64,000 nucleotides of DNA. It comes from Pectobacterium wasabiae CFBP 3304 (GTDB lineage: Bacteria; Pseudomonadota; Gammaproteobacteria; Enterobacterales; Enterobacteriaceae). The stretch covers positions 3,286,001-3,350,000 of the forward strand of contig NZ_CP015750.1 of the NCBI RefSeq assembly GCF_001742185.1, read 5' to 3'. Of the stretch, positions 9,488 through 18,552 are shown one piece after another. Within the stretch, counting starts at the first letter, position 1, and each line of letters begins with the position of its first letter. The position numbers were made by a program, and so were the translations under genes. Below the pieces are notes generated by a model. That model was not told where the DNA came from and searched no databases. It saw only the letters and a program-made list of their open reading frames with translations.

Positions 9488-10105
9488 GTGAATCAAGATT
9501 ATATTGTTGTTCAGCAACCCTCGGAGGCGAATCGTTTAATCCTGCTGTTTCACGGCGTGGGTGATACCGCCGCAGGCATGGCACAGATTGGGCGCTATTT
9601 TGCTGCCGCATTACCGCAGGCAATGGTGATCAGTATTGGTGGGCCGTTCAGTACTGGCTATGGCGATGGGCGGCAGTGGTTCTCTGTTCAGGGCGTGACG
9701 GAAGAAAATCGGTTATCGCGCATTGAAGCAAACCTACCGCGTTTTGTTGAGACTGTGCGTGATTGGCAAGAGCAAACCGGCATTAGCGCAGAACAAACCG
9801 TGCTGGTGGGATTTTCGCAGGGGAGCATTATGTCGCTGGAGGCGCTGAAGTCCGAAGCCCCACTCGCGGGGCACATTATTGCTTTCAGCGGTCGTTTTGC
9901 TGTTTTACCGGAGACTGCATTTGCTGATGTTGTGGTGCATCTGATTCATGGTGAAGCGGACGGTGTCATTGTGGTTGGGCATGCGCATGCTGCTGCTCAT
10001 CGCTTTCAGGAATTGGGGACGTCGTTTACGGTGGATATCGTGCCCGGTGTTGGGCACGGCATTGATGAACGGATGTTGAAGCGGGCGTTAGCCTACCTCA
10101 AATAA
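9488..10105 (+). CDS. ypfH: YpfH-type esterase (alpha/beta hydrolase)
   Basis: Cytoplasmic carboxylesterase/phospholipase-like hydrolase. It shows the oxyanion region LLFHGVGDTAAGM, the nucleophile elbow GFSQGS, the acid segment HLIHGEADGVI and the catalytic histidine in GVGHGID. The 205-residue length is slightly shorter than E. coli YpfH (about 232), lacking its C-terminal tail. The start is GTG at 9488 with AGGAGAG about 5 bases upstream. The native substrate is unknown. Neighbour of tmcA, as in E. coli. Confidence 0.9.
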   Translation: MNQDYIVVQQPSEANRLILLFHGVGDTAAGMAQIGRYFAAALPQAMVISIGGPFSTGYGDGRQWFSVQGVTEENRLSRIEANLPRFVETVRDWQEQTGISAEQTVLVGFSQGSIMSLEALKSEAPLAGHIIAFSGRFAVLPETAFADVVVHLIHGEADGVIVVGHAHAAAHRFQELGTSFTVDIVPGVGHGIDERMLKRALAYLK

Positions 10106-10112
10106 ACGCCAT

Positions 10113-10215
10113 CCCATCGTACTCAAGCGGTTTGTGCGTTGACTTTTCAGGCCAGCGCACTGCGTTATTCAAAACGAACTCGTTTTGTCCTGAAACTCGA
10201 ATTATTTAGGGTATA
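10113..10215. repeat. Degenerate ERIC element carrying a truncated hairpin module
   Basis: The right end TCGAATTATTTAGGGTATA is intact at 10198-10215; the left end near 10113-10140 is a decayed form of the ERIC terminus. Between them lies the distal part of the hairpin module, GCGCactGCG and AAAACGA/TCGTTTT followed by GTCC (10145-10190). It sits 7 bp after ypfH. The rest of the gap, up to the chemoreceptor at 10451, is AT-rich; I see no gene in it, only a TGAACGTTCA palindrome at 10380-10389. Confidence 0.75.
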
Positions 10216-10450
10216 GACGATATCTCATCAGATTATCTTATTGGTTATTTTGATAACTAATACGGCCTGCATATAGTAAAATTAGAATATATATTTTCAG
10301 ATGTGATATTTTATCCATATTAAAGATAATATAATCCATATCGGGATGTTAAATAATATCGGCAATGTTTTGATTTGTGTTGAACGTTCAATATTTCCCC
10401 TCTTTTTTCGGATATAACTATTACATCCTTATGGAAAAAGAGGGTGTGCC

Positions 10451-12121
10451 ATGTTTAAACGTATTAGAGTGATAACCATCCTTGTTATTCTCTTGTTTGT
10501 ATTAGGTGTATCTCAATTTTTAACCGGGGCGCTATCCGTTCGGGCATTGATGAACGATAAAGAGAGTTTCCTTGTTTCTCAACGCTCTAACCAGAATGTG
10601 GCCGCCTTTACCGATGCCTGGATTATGATGAATCAGACACGCATCGCTATTGGTTCTATTATACAAAACATGATGATGGGGAATGCGGATAAAGAGGCCA
10701 TGCAGGCACTCTTACAGCAGGCCAAATCGCAATTGGTCGCTTCAGAGAATAGTTATAAATATTATTTGTCCCTGCCTAATACGCCCGGATTGGATGAGTC
10801 ATTATCTAAAAAACTTGAGGCGAGTTATGTCGCCTACGATAAGCTGCTGAATGATATTGTGGATTCACTTTCCGGTGGGTTAGCGGGGGCTGCGATGAAA
10901 TTGAGCAGTGGGGCGACGCCGTTTAACGTGGCGATGCAGGATGCCTATATTACGTGGCGTGCGGCCCAAAACCAACTGTCGGACGACGGCTTACAGGAAA
11001 ACCACGTCGCGTTTGAAACGATGCTGTGGCTTTTAGGCGCACTCTCTGTGGTTGTCGTGCTGGTGATTATCCTTAGTTGGATCGGATTGCAGCGTATTCT
11101 TTTACATCCGCTGCGCACGCTCATGCGGCATATCAGCGCCATTGCCGAAGGTAATCTAACGCAGCATATTGATACTAGTGGCCGTAATGAGATGAGCCAA
11201 CTGGCGGCGGGTCTGCACCATATGCAGCAGTCATTAACCCGTACCGTGAGTTTGGTGCGCGACAGTTCCCACTCCATCCACTCAGGAGCCAGTGAAATTT
11301 CGGCTGGCAGTAATGACCTGTCTTCGCGCACGGAGCAGCAGGCCGCCTCGTTACAGGAAACCGCTGCCAGCATGGAACAGCTTACCTCAACGGTGAAGCA
11401 GAATTCAGACAACGCGCGTCAGGCCACGTTGCTGGCAAAAAGTGCGTCAGAGACGGCGAATAAAGGGGGCGTTGTGGTCAATAACGTCGTGAAAACGATG
11501 GATGAGATCGCGGATAGCTCACGAAAAATCGCCCACATTACCAGCGTGATTGATGGTATTGCTTTCCAAACCAATATTCTGGCGCTGAATGCGGCGGTTG
11601 AAGCGGCGCGTGCCGGAGAGCAAGGACGCGGCTTTGCCGTGGTGGCGGGCGAAGTGCGCACGCTAGCACAGCGCAGTGCGCAGGCCGCAAAAGAGATCAA
11701 AGTGCTGATCGATGATTCGGTTAGCCGGTCCAATACCGGTTCTTTACAGGTGAAAGACGCGGGCGATACGATGAAGGAAATCGTCAGTGCCGTGAGCCGG
11801 GTAACGGATATCATGGGCGAAATCGCATCGGCCTCGGACGAGCAGAGTCGGGGGATTGATCAGGTTGGGCAGGCGGTTAATGAAATGGATCGTGTCACGC
11901 AGCAAAACGCCTCGCTGGTTGAGGAATCGGCTTCTGCCGCCGCGGCATTAGAAGAGCAGGCCAGATTTTTGCAGAACGCCGTTGAGGTGTTCAAAATTAA
12001 TCAGTCGGCTGCGCAGGAACAGCGTGTGGCGAGTGCTCCTTCTCTGGCTGCATTACCGAAATCGCTTCTGCCCAAATCCACCTCCGCTGGTTCATCGAAT
12101 GCGAATTGGGAAACGTTTTAA
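10451..12121 (+). CDS. Methyl-accepting chemotaxis protein (Tar/Tsr type)
   Basis: Complete 556-residue transmembrane chemoreceptor. TM1 is at ~8-30, a periplasmic four-helix ligand domain at ~31-190 and TM2 at 191-213. A HAMP domain (~214-266) precedes the cytoplasmic methylated helical bundle. The signalling tip FQTNILALNAAVEAARAGEQ is at ~372-391. The C-terminus ends NWETF, the pentapeptide that tethers CheR and CheB in major receptors. The ligand cannot be told from sequence. The ATG follows AAAGAGGGTG. No neighbouring chemotaxis genes: a stand-alone receptor gene, common in soft-rot bacteria, which carry many. Confidence 0.95.
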   Translation: MFKRIRVITILVILLFVLGVSQFLTGALSVRALMNDKESFLVSQRSNQNVAAFTDAWIMMNQTRIAIGSIIQNMMMGNADKEAMQALLQQAKSQLVASENSYKYYLSLPNTPGLDESLSKKLEASYVAYDKLLNDIVDSLSGGLAGAAMKLSSGATPFNVAMQDAYITWRAAQNQLSDDGLQENHVAFETMLWLLGALSVVVVLVIILSWIGLQRILLHPLRTLMRHISAIAEGNLTQHIDTSGRNEMSQLAAGLHHMQQSLTRTVSLVRDSSHSIHSGASEISAGSNDLSSRTEQQAASLQETAASMEQLTSTVKQNSDNARQATLLAKSASETANKGGVVVNNVVKTMDEIADSSRKIAHITSVIDGIAFQTNILALNAAVEAARAGEQGRGFAVVAGEVRTLAQRSAQAAKEIKVLIDDSVSRSNTGSLQVKDAGDTMKEIVSAVSRVTDIMGEIASASDEQSRGIDQVGQAVNEMDRVTQQNASLVEESASAAAALEEQARFLQNAVEVFKINQSAAQEQRVASAPSLAALPKSLLPKSTSAGSSNANWETF

Positions 12122-12224
12122 CTGAGGAGTTGTGCTGCTGGCTAAAAAAAGCGGGCTGTTGATAAAACTATTTACTGAACGAAAACGGCAGTAACGGAAT
12201 AGAAGAGTAAAGCGTTTGCGCCAT

Positions 12225-12303
12225 GGACAAAGGCGTCAGGAATGCCTTTGAACGTCGCTTGCGACGGCCCTGAAAGGGTGAATCTCATCCCTGAGATTCA
12301 TAT
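12225..12303. repeat. Multi-hairpin repeat module, solo intact copy
   Basis: Minus-oriented complete copy. On the plus strand it runs GGACAAAGGCGT/ATGCCTTT, then CGTCGC/GCGACG, CCCT/AGGG and GAATCTCA/TGAGATTC. It has the same order of four stems as the copies inside ERIC elements at 27082, 45769 and 45902, but with no ERIC ends here. The rest of the 12122-12403 gap shows no gene. Confidence 0.75.
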
Positions 12304-12403
12304 TCGCGCAATCCGAGCTTACATGGACGTACTTGCAGCGTCTTTACGATCTATCCGTTACTACCGCTTTACTGCCTTTGTTGTTTTAACTGGCCAACCC
12401 GCT

Positions 12404-13582
12404 TTAAACGCGTTCGATAATCATGGCGATACCTTGCCCACCGCCGATGCACAGCGTTGCCAACCCCAGCGTTTTGTTATAGCTGTGCAGCGCATGTACC
12501 AGCGTGACGAGAATACGCGCACCGCTCGCGCCGATAGGGTGACCCAACGCAATTGCACCGCCGTTAACGTTCACCTTTTCTGGGTCGAGCTGGAGATCGC
12601 GCTGTACCGCTAGGAACTGTGCTGCAAAGGCTTCATTGGCTTCAATCAGGTCGATATCACCGATGGTCAACCCAGCCTTGAGCAGTGCTTTCTGCGTCGC
12701 CGGAATCGGCCCCAGCCCCATCACTTCACTCGGTACGCCAGCAGACGCCCAACTGCGGATCCGCGCTAGCGGGGTAATGCCCTGTTTTTTCGCTTCGGAT
12801 TCACGCATTAATACCAGCGTTGCGGCGGCATCGTTAATGCCGGACGCATTTCCTGCGGTGACAGTGCCGTTCGCGGAGAATGCCGGACGTAACGCCGCCA
12901 GCGATGCCAGCGTAGTGTCTGCGCGAGGGAATTCATCCCGATCGAAAATCCGCGTCTCTTTTTTGCTGCGCAGCGACAGCGGGGTAATTTCTGCCTTGAA
13001 GCGGCCAGCTTCAATCGCGGCGACGGCTTTCTGCTGCGATGCTAGCGCGACCTGATCCTGTTCTTCGCGGGTGAGCTGATAGCGCTCGGCGATATTTTCC
13101 GCCGTGGTGCCCATGTGGTAATCGTTAAACGCACACCACAGACCATCGTTAATCATGATGTCGACGAGCTTGCCATCCCCCATCCGATAGCCGTGGCGCG
13201 CTTTTTCCAGCAGGTAAGGCGCAGCGCTCATGTTTTCCATCCCGCCCGTCACGCAGACGTGATTATCGCCGGACAGAATAGACTGTGCGCCCAGCACAAC
13301 GGCTTTCAGGCCGGAGCCGCATACTTTGCTGACGGTCAGCGAGGGCGTTTCAACGGCGATACCGGCGGCCTGGCTGGCCTGGTGCGCCGGGTTTTGTCCC
13401 AGACCGGCTTGCAGCACGTTGCCGAGAATCACTTCATCGATCGCCAGCGTGTCTGGCAGCGTTGACAGACAGTCACGGATGGTGGCAGAGGCCATCTCGA
13501 TAGCAGAGGTGTTGGCCAGACTGCCTGCAAATTTACCAATCGCCGTGCGCTTGGCATTAACAATAACAACGGAGTCGTTCAT
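12404..13582 (-). CDS. Thiolase (acetyl-CoA C-acyltransferase)
   Basis: Cleaves a 3-oxoacyl-CoA with CoA, or condenses two acyl-CoAs. The 392-residue protein carries the nucleophilic C88 (VSKVCGSG), H348 ([12 protein letters not shown]) and the acid/base C378 (LCIGGGQG). It resembles AtoB-type acetoacetyl-CoA thiolases, but PcaF-like specificity cannot be excluded from motifs alone. It is the last gene of the minus-strand operon, starting 11 bp after atoA. Placement after a CoA transferase implies thiolysis of the CoA ester which that enzyme makes. A convergent chemoreceptor gene lies beyond. Confidence 0.93.
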   Translation of the reverse strand: MNDSVVIVNAKRTAIGKFAGSLANTSAIEMASATIRDCLSTLPDTLAIDEVILGNVLQAGLGQNPAHQASQAAGIAVETPSLTVSKVCGSGLKAVVLGAQSILSGDNHVCVTGGMENMSAAPYLLEKARHGYRMGDGKLVDIMINDGLWCAFNDYHMGTTAENIAERYQLTREEQDQVALASQQKAVAAIEAGRFKAEITPLSLRSKKETRIFDRDEFPRADTTLASLAALRPAFSANGTVTAGNASGINDAAATLVLMRESEAKKQGITPLARIRSWASAGVPSEVMGLGPIPATQKALLKAGLTIGDIDLIEANEAFAAQFLAVQRDLQLDPEKVNVNGGAIALGHPIGASGARILVTLVHALHSYNKTLGLATLCIGGGQGIAMIIERV

Positions 13583-13593
13583 GATCGCCTCGA

Positions 13594-14241
13594 TTAATGA
13601 ATACTGAAGGGTTTTACATCGGCGGACACGATGAAGTTCGCCTCGGTTTTTTGGCGCAGTTCGTCCACGGTGATGTCAGGGCTGATTTCAATCAGCACCA
13701 TTTGCCGGTTGATAAATTCGAAGACGGCTAACTCAGTGACGACCATGCTGACTTTATTGGCGGCAGTCAGCGGGTAGGTGCATTGGTGCAATAACTTCGC
13801 ATCGCCATTTTTGGCGCAGTGCTCAAGGGCGATGATGACCTTCTTGGCACCGACAACCAGATCCATCGCGCCGCCCATGCCGGGCACCATTTTCCCCGGC
13901 ACCATCCAGTTGGCGAGGCTGCCGTGTTCATCGACCTGCAAGCCGCCCAGTACGCAGACATCAACATGGCCGCCGCGAATCAGCGCAAAAGAAAAAGCGC
14001 TGTCGAACATCGCAGCACCCGGCACCATGCCGCATGCCTGACCCCCGGCGTTAACCAGATTGCCATCCGGCTCGGTAACCGCACCGAGCCCCAAAAAGCC
14101 GTTCTCCGATTGGAAAGTGACTTCGATGCCGTGCGGCACGTAATTCGCCACTTTGGTGGGTAAGCCAATGCCTAAATTCACCACATCGCCGTTTTTCAGT
14201 TCCAGTGCAACGCGGCGGGCGATTAATTCTTTCGCATCCAT
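13594..14241 (-). CDS. atoA: 3-oxoacid CoA-transferase subunit B (AtoA-like)
   Basis: Catalytic beta subunit of a family I CoA transferase. The active-site glutamate is visible as E46 in FQSENGFLG. The length is 215 residues. A longer frame opens at 14334, but the start at 14241 overlaps the atoD stop by one base (TAATG), the signature of translational coupling, and matches the family N-terminus ([15 protein letters not shown]). It pairs with the AtoD-like subunit upstream. The physiological acceptor acid is not determined; acetoacetate is the E. coli AtoDA substrate, other 3-oxoacids are possible. Confidence 0.93.
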   Translation of the reverse strand: MDAKELIARRVALELKNGDVVNLGIGLPTKVANYVPHGIEVTFQSENGFLGLGAVTEPDGNLVNAGGQACGMVPGAAMFDSAFSFALIRGGHVDVCVLGGLQVDEHGSLANWMVPGKMVPGMGGAMDLVVGAKKVIIALEHCAKNGDAKLLHQCTYPLTAANKVSMVVTELAVFEFINRQMVLIEISPDITVDELRQKTEANFIVSADVKPFSIH

Positions 14242-14897
14242 TATTTCTCTCCCAAATAAAGGTGATCGACCAGTGCCGCTGGGGTGACAATACATTCCGG
14301 CGCCAGTTGGCCAACCGGAATAACCTGTTCGCATTGCGCCACGACTTTCTTCGCGGCCAGCGCAATAAGTGGGTTAAAGTTACGGGCGGTGAGGTGATAA
14401 ATAAGGTTTCCGCTGGTGTCGGCAATGCTGGCCTGTAATATGGCGAGATCTGCCTTAATAGGCAGTTCTAATAAATAGGTAATATCGTTAATGGTTATTT
14501 TTTGTTTATTTTCTTCGACGATGGTGCCAACGCCGGTCGGTGTCAGGAAACCGCCTAAGCCCGCGCCGCCGCTACGAATACGCTCTGCCAACGTCCCTTG
14601 TGGAACGAGCTCTACATCAAGTTCACCGGAGAGCATACGACGACCGGTTTCCGGGTTCGTACCAATATGCGAGGTAATCAGTTTTTTTACCTGACCGCTG
14701 ACAATTAACGGCCCAACGCCGGTATCGACAAACCCAGTGTCATTTCCAATCAGGGTTAAATCAGAGACGCCGGATTTAATGATTTCATCTACCAATAATT
14801 TCGGTGTTCCGACGCCCATAAAACCACCGAACATAATTGCCATTCCGTCAAATAAATAAGAACGAAAATGGCTGGCATCAATGACTTTATTATTCAT
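14241..14897 (-). CDS. atoD: 3-oxoacid CoA-transferase subunit A (AtoD-like)
   Basis: Alpha subunit of the CoA transferase. It has 218 residues with the glycine-rich segment [10 protein letters not shown] near residue 25 and [16 protein letters not shown] near 110, both typical of the AtoD/PcaI group. It ends LYLGEK and its stop overlaps the atoA start. It begins 150 bp after the small AtuA C-terminal-type gene, a gap that holds one hairpin and no obvious terminator T-tract. It therefore probably belongs to the same transcript. Confidence 0.93.
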   Translation of the reverse strand: MNNKVIDASHFRSYLFDGMAIMFGGFMGVGTPKLLVDEIIKSGVSDLTLIGNDTGFVDTGVGPLIVSGQVKKLITSHIGTNPETGRRMLSGELDVELVPQGTLAERIRSGGAGLGGFLTPTGVGTIVEENKQKITINDITYLLELPIKADLAILQASIADTSGNLIYHLTARNFNPLIALAAKKVVAQCEQVIPVGQLAPECIVTPAALVDHLYLGEK

Positions 14898-15002
14898 TGT
14901 GTTTTTACTCTGAAAGTTGTTGCTCTGAAAATGGCCGCACGGATCCCGCAGGCAATAAATACCCGTTAATCGTAGCGGCGAGTGTTAATTATTTAGGGGC
15001 AG

Positions 15003-15028
15003 AGGGTGGATTAATGCAATGCCACCCT
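15003..15028. other. Intra-operon hairpin
   Basis: Perfect 7-bp stem AGGGTGG/CCACCCT with a 12-base loop in the 150 bp gap before atoD. No T-tract follows in either direction, so it may be a processing or stability element rather than a terminator. Confidence 0.4.
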
Positions 15029-15047
15029 GATATTCCCATTAGCTAAA

Positions 15048-15347
15048 TTAAATATCGATATCCAGTATGGCTGAACTTAGTCCTTTGCCGTGCATGTCCA
15101 GCGCCAGCGAGCGGGTTACGCCGCCGCCGAGTGCGCCATACATGACGAAGTTCAGTGCACCGATGCTGGGTAACTCATAGCGAACCACATCACCCGTCAC
15201 GATATCGGCGAACCAGGATTTCACTTTTTCGGCAGTGATCTTCTCTTTCAGCACGTCATAATCTTCCGCACGGTAAGCAATCAGTGAAATATTGGAGGTA
15301 TTTCCTTTATCGCCGGTACGAGAGTGAGCAATTTCACGCAGTTTCAT
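15048..15347 (-). CDS. Small AtuA-associated protein (AtuA C-terminal ferredoxin-fold type)
   Basis: A 99-residue protein with N-terminal HSRTGDKGNTSNISLIAY, the hallmark block of the domain found at the C-terminus of fused AtuA proteins. It continues with GALNFVMYGALGGGVTRSL. Its start overlaps the stop of the 446-residue AtuA-like gene by one base (TAATG), so the two are translationally coupled and probably form a complex. In fused homologues, as I recall them, both parts sit on one chain. Function is unknown, presumably catabolic. Despite the fold name, no cysteine cluster for an iron-sulfur centre is present. Confidence 0.85.
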   Translation of the reverse strand: MKLREIAHSRTGDKGNTSNISLIAYRAEDYDVLKEKITAEKVKSWFADIVTGDVVRYELPSIGALNFVMYGALGGGVTRSLALDMHGKGLSSAILDIDI

Positions 15348-16687
15348 TATTTAATCTCCAGATAATCAACGGCTGGTGTGACGCAGGCGCGAGACAGCAG
15401 GGTGGAATCCATCGCCAGTATTTCTTTTACCGCTTTGTTAACGCCGCCGCCGCCTGCCGGGCCATTGGTATAAAGCGTTTCAACTTCGTTACCCACTTTC
15501 ACCGCCTGTGCTCTGGAGGTGCAGCGTGCTGCGACGCGAGCGCGAACTTCATACGGTTCACTGCTTTGCGACCGCTGTGCACCGTGCAATGAATCAACGC
15601 CGATCAGGTCGTAGCGCACTTCCTGAGGATCAAGCTGGCATAGTGCAAAACGTCCTTTGACGATATCCAGCGCTAAACGACCACGCGCTACCGCACCAGG
15701 ACCGGCGTAGGAAATTTCCCCTTCGCCGATAAACCCATCCTGATAGCCGACAGACACTTTCAGCGTGTCGGTTTTTGCCCGACCGGTTGCTCCCTGTACA
15801 CGCACGCGGTTTTCACCGTCTTGCGTAAAGGTGACGTGGCTGAAATCGGCAATCACGTCCGGGGTGATGTAGCTGTCTGGGCGATGGATTTCGTACAGCA
15901 ATTGTTCTTTGCAGGTATCCACACAGACGCAGCCACCGGAACCTTCAACTTTGGTAATCACAGCGCTACCATCTTCGGTAATTTCCGCGATCGGGAAGCC
16001 CAGACGGTCAAGGTTGGGGATATCTTTAACGCCGGGATCGGCATAATAACCGCCAGTAATTTGTCCCGCGCATTCCAGCAAGTGGCCGAGGCAGGTGCCT
16101 TTGCCCAGACGATCCCAGTCATCGGCAGCCCAGTCGAATTCATACATCATCGCGGACAGGAACAGAGAGGGATCGGAAACGCGGCCAGCGATAATCACGT
16201 CTGCACCCTGACGCAACGCTTCAACCAGCGCATCCGCACCCAGATAGGCATTGGCGGAAAGAATGTCTTTACCGCAGCGTGAAACAGGTTGGCCAATCTC
16301 ATCCAATTTAGAATCTTGTGCGATCAGCACCGAGTGCACATCGTCACCAGTGACAATTGCAATCTTCAGCTTGTCTGCACCCAGTTCCTTGGCGATTTCC
16401 AATACGCGCTGACCGGCGGCGACAGGGTTAGCTGAGCCCATATTGGTGATGATTTTAATACCTTTTTCCAGGCAAAGCGGCAGCACGGCGTGCATACGGT
16501 CGGCCAGCAGTTCGTTGTAGCCTTTTTCCGGGTTCTGCTGCTTCTGCTTTTGACCGATGGCGATAGTACGTTCCGCCAGACATTCAAATACCAGATACTG
16601 AATGTCGCCTTTTTGAGCCAGTTCTACGGCCGGTTCGATGCGATCGCCGGCATAGCCAGCCCCGGAACCAATACGAATTGTTTTCAT
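15347..16687 (-). CDS. AtuA/DUF1446 family protein
   Basis: A 446-residue cytoplasmic protein of the family named after AtuA of the acyclic terpene utilisation pathway. Recognisable blocks are IRIGSGAGYAGDRIEPAVEL at the N-terminus, DRMHAVLPLCLEKGIKIITN, GADVIIAGRVSDPSLFL and the glycine-rich TNGPAGGGGVNKAVKE near the end. The enzymatic activity of the family is not established. Coupled to the small gene downstream and 61 bp after the CitMHS transporter, so it likely acts on the imported acid before the CoA transferase step. I do not infer terpene catabolism: no acyl-CoA carboxylase or dehydrogenase genes are nearby. Confidence 0.88.
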   Translation of the reverse strand: MKTIRIGSGAGYAGDRIEPAVELAQKGDIQYLVFECLAERTIAIGQKQKQQNPEKGYNELLADRMHAVLPLCLEKGIKIITNMGSANPVAAGQRVLEIAKELGADKLKIAIVTGDDVHSVLIAQDSKLDEIGQPVSRCGKDILSANAYLGADALVEALRQGADVIIAGRVSDPSLFLSAMMYEFDWAADDWDRLGKGTCLGHLLECAGQITGGYYADPGVKDIPNLDRLGFPIAEITEDGSAVITKVEGSGGCVCVDTCKEQLLYEIHRPDSYITPDVIADFSHVTFTQDGENRVRVQGATGRAKTDTLKVSVGYQDGFIGEGEISYAGPGAVARGRLALDIVKGRFALCQLDPQEVRYDLIGVDSLHGAQRSQSSEPYEVRARVAARCTSRAQAVKVGNEVETLYTNGPAGGGGVNKAVKEILAMDSTLLSRACVTPAVDYLEIK

Positions 16688-16748
16688 AAGCTTACCTTTA
16701 TCAATGAAATGTGTCTGTTGGCGTAATCAATGGGAAACCGTATGTTCC

Positions 16749-18071
16749 CTACAAGGGGAAGACCCCGAAGATGACGCAGGCGAACGTCATGATGACGCTA
16801 GCGGCCCAGAGCACAGGAATAGAGAATTTCTGGTGGTCGGCGAGATCGACACCCGCCAGGCTGACCAGCAGGAATGTTGCCGGCGTGAGCGGGCTAACCG
16901 GGAAGCCGGTGGTCATCTGTCCTAATACGGAAGCCTGCGCAACCTGAATCGGCGGTACGCCCAGCATATCCACGGTGTGAGCAATGACTGGCATGATGCC
17001 GAAGTAGTACGAATCAGGATCGAACACCAGACTCAGCGGCATGGAGATCAGGCCGACGATGAACGGGATGTGGGAGGCAAAAGATTCCGGCACAAAGCTG
17101 ACTGCCGAGAGCGACATGGCTTTCAGCATACCAGTACCGCTCATAATGCCGGTGAAGGCACCCGCAGCGAACAAGATACTAGCCATCATCAGTGCCGCTT
17201 TGGCATGGGCGTTAATGCGTTCTTTTTGCATTTCAACGTTGGGGTAGTTGAACATCAGCGCCAGCGTCAGGGCGATCATAAAGGCGACCGTTGGTGAAAT
17301 TTTGGTAAACACCATGGTGCCGATAACGGCAAGAACCAGCGCAATGTTGACCCAAAACATCTTCGGACGACGCAGTACTTTTTCCGCATCGGTCAGCTCT
17401 TTCACATGCACTTCAGCCGTGATGGATTGCGTACCACCCGCCAGCGGATTACCCGATGCCAATCCCAGACGCTTCTCTTCTTTCTTACCCCAGTAATAGC
17501 CCATGAGCACCATGAAGGTCAGGCCGCAAACCTGTGCGGGGATAAGTGGAATGAACAGGTCGTGCGTAGTGGTGTTTAACGCGGCGGCGGCGCGGATCAT
17601 CGGCCCAGTCCACGGCAGGAAGTTAACACCAGCGCTGAGTGCGGTAATCCCGACCAGAATGCGCTTATCCATGCCGAGTTTATCAAACAGTGGCAACATC
17701 GCGGGAATGGTGATCAGGAAGGTGACGGCACCGTTACCGTCCAGGTGCGCAATCAGTGCTAACACGCCCGTGCCGATAATGATTTTGACCGGGCTGGTGC
17801 CGACCATGCGTAAGATCCCTTTGATAATAGGATCAAACATACCGGCATCGGTGACCACACCGAAGAAGGCGATGGCAAAAACAAACATCGCCGCCATCGG
17901 TGCCAGTTTGGTGATGCCGTCCACCACGTATTTTGCGGTATCGGTGCCGCTACCTGCGGCGAGCGCACCGAGAACCGGAATAACGATAAGCGCCACCAGA
18001 GGCGACATTCGCTTTGTCATGATGAAAAATAGCAGGGTAGCTATGGTGAGCACCCCGATGAGAGCTAACAT
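16749..18071 (-). CDS. CitMHS family metal-citrate type transporter
   Basis: A 440-residue integral inner-membrane protein with about 12 predicted helices, beginning MLALIGVLTIATLLFFIMTK. Conserved CitMHS blocks are HLDGNGAVTFLITIPAMLPL, SAGVNFLPWTGPMIRAAAAL and FDPDSYYFGIMPVI. Family members import citrate or related hydroxy-acids as complexes with Mg or Ca, together with protons. It is the first gene of the minus-strand operon, divergent from a LysR gene, so substrate uptake and the following AtuA/CoA-transferase/thiolase enzymes are probably induced together. The exact substrate is unknown. Confidence 0.92.
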   Translation of the reverse strand: MLALIGVLTIATLLFFIMTKRMSPLVALIVIPVLGALAAGSGTDTAKYVVDGITKLAPMAAMFVFAIAFFGVVTDAGMFDPIIKGILRMVGTSPVKIIIGTGVLALIAHLDGNGAVTFLITIPAMLPLFDKLGMDKRILVGITALSAGVNFLPWTGPMIRAAAALNTTTHDLFIPLIPAQVCGLTFMVLMGYYWGKKEEKRLGLASGNPLAGGTQSITAEVHVKELTDAEKVLRRPKMFWVNIALVLAVIGTMVFTKISPTVAFMIALTLALMFNYPNVEMQKERINAHAKAALMMASILFAAGAFTGIMSGTGMLKAMSLSAVSFVPESFASHIPFIVGLISMPLSLVFDPDSYYFGIMPVIAHTVDMLGVPPIQVAQASVLGQMTTGFPVSPLTPATFLLVSLAGVDLADHQKFSIPVLWAASVIMTFACVIFGVFPL

Positions 18072-18552
18072 AAGAACTCCTCATTAGTATAATTGTATGT
18101 TGCCTATTTGTTTCATTTACAATAAATTAAACAACTCAATAACAATCCATGTAATAATTAACAAATAAAAATGAATGCCTACCCCAGAGTCATTTGATTT
18201 TTTGCCTGCACTATTTTTATCACCCCTATCCCTCTTTATACTAACTCGTAATCGAAATGGTTTTATTCGTAAATCTGATGGGTTTATTTTATTTGTTAAA
18301 AGCATTAATTATTCTGTTTTTCTTATTAATGGTTAATTGGTTGATTTGCTTTGTATAGTTAGGTCTTTTTGCTTAATTGTTTTTTATGATTTGTGATATT
18401 TATCTAGCATGTTCATTTTTATGAGTGGCGCGCGTTGTTTGAATGGAATTAAATAAATGCGGGAAGGATCATAAAAATAGGAGTTGCTGTTTTTTTCTAT
18501 TGAGTTTGTTCCTTTCTTACTGGAGACTTCATTTTATTTATATAAAAACACT
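18072..18552. other. AT-rich divergent regulatory region
   Basis: The 481 bp between the transporter and lysR starts are strongly AT-rich and hold no convincing gene. They must contain both promoters and the LysR operators. A CRP-like half site TGTGA (18392) followed by TCTAG is visible but weak. I could not single out one LysR box with confidence. Confidence 0.5.

Noticed and set aside
18117..18305. 62-codon minus-strand frame in the lysR-citMHS gap
   Set aside because: AT-driven, no ribosome site, lies in the promoter region.
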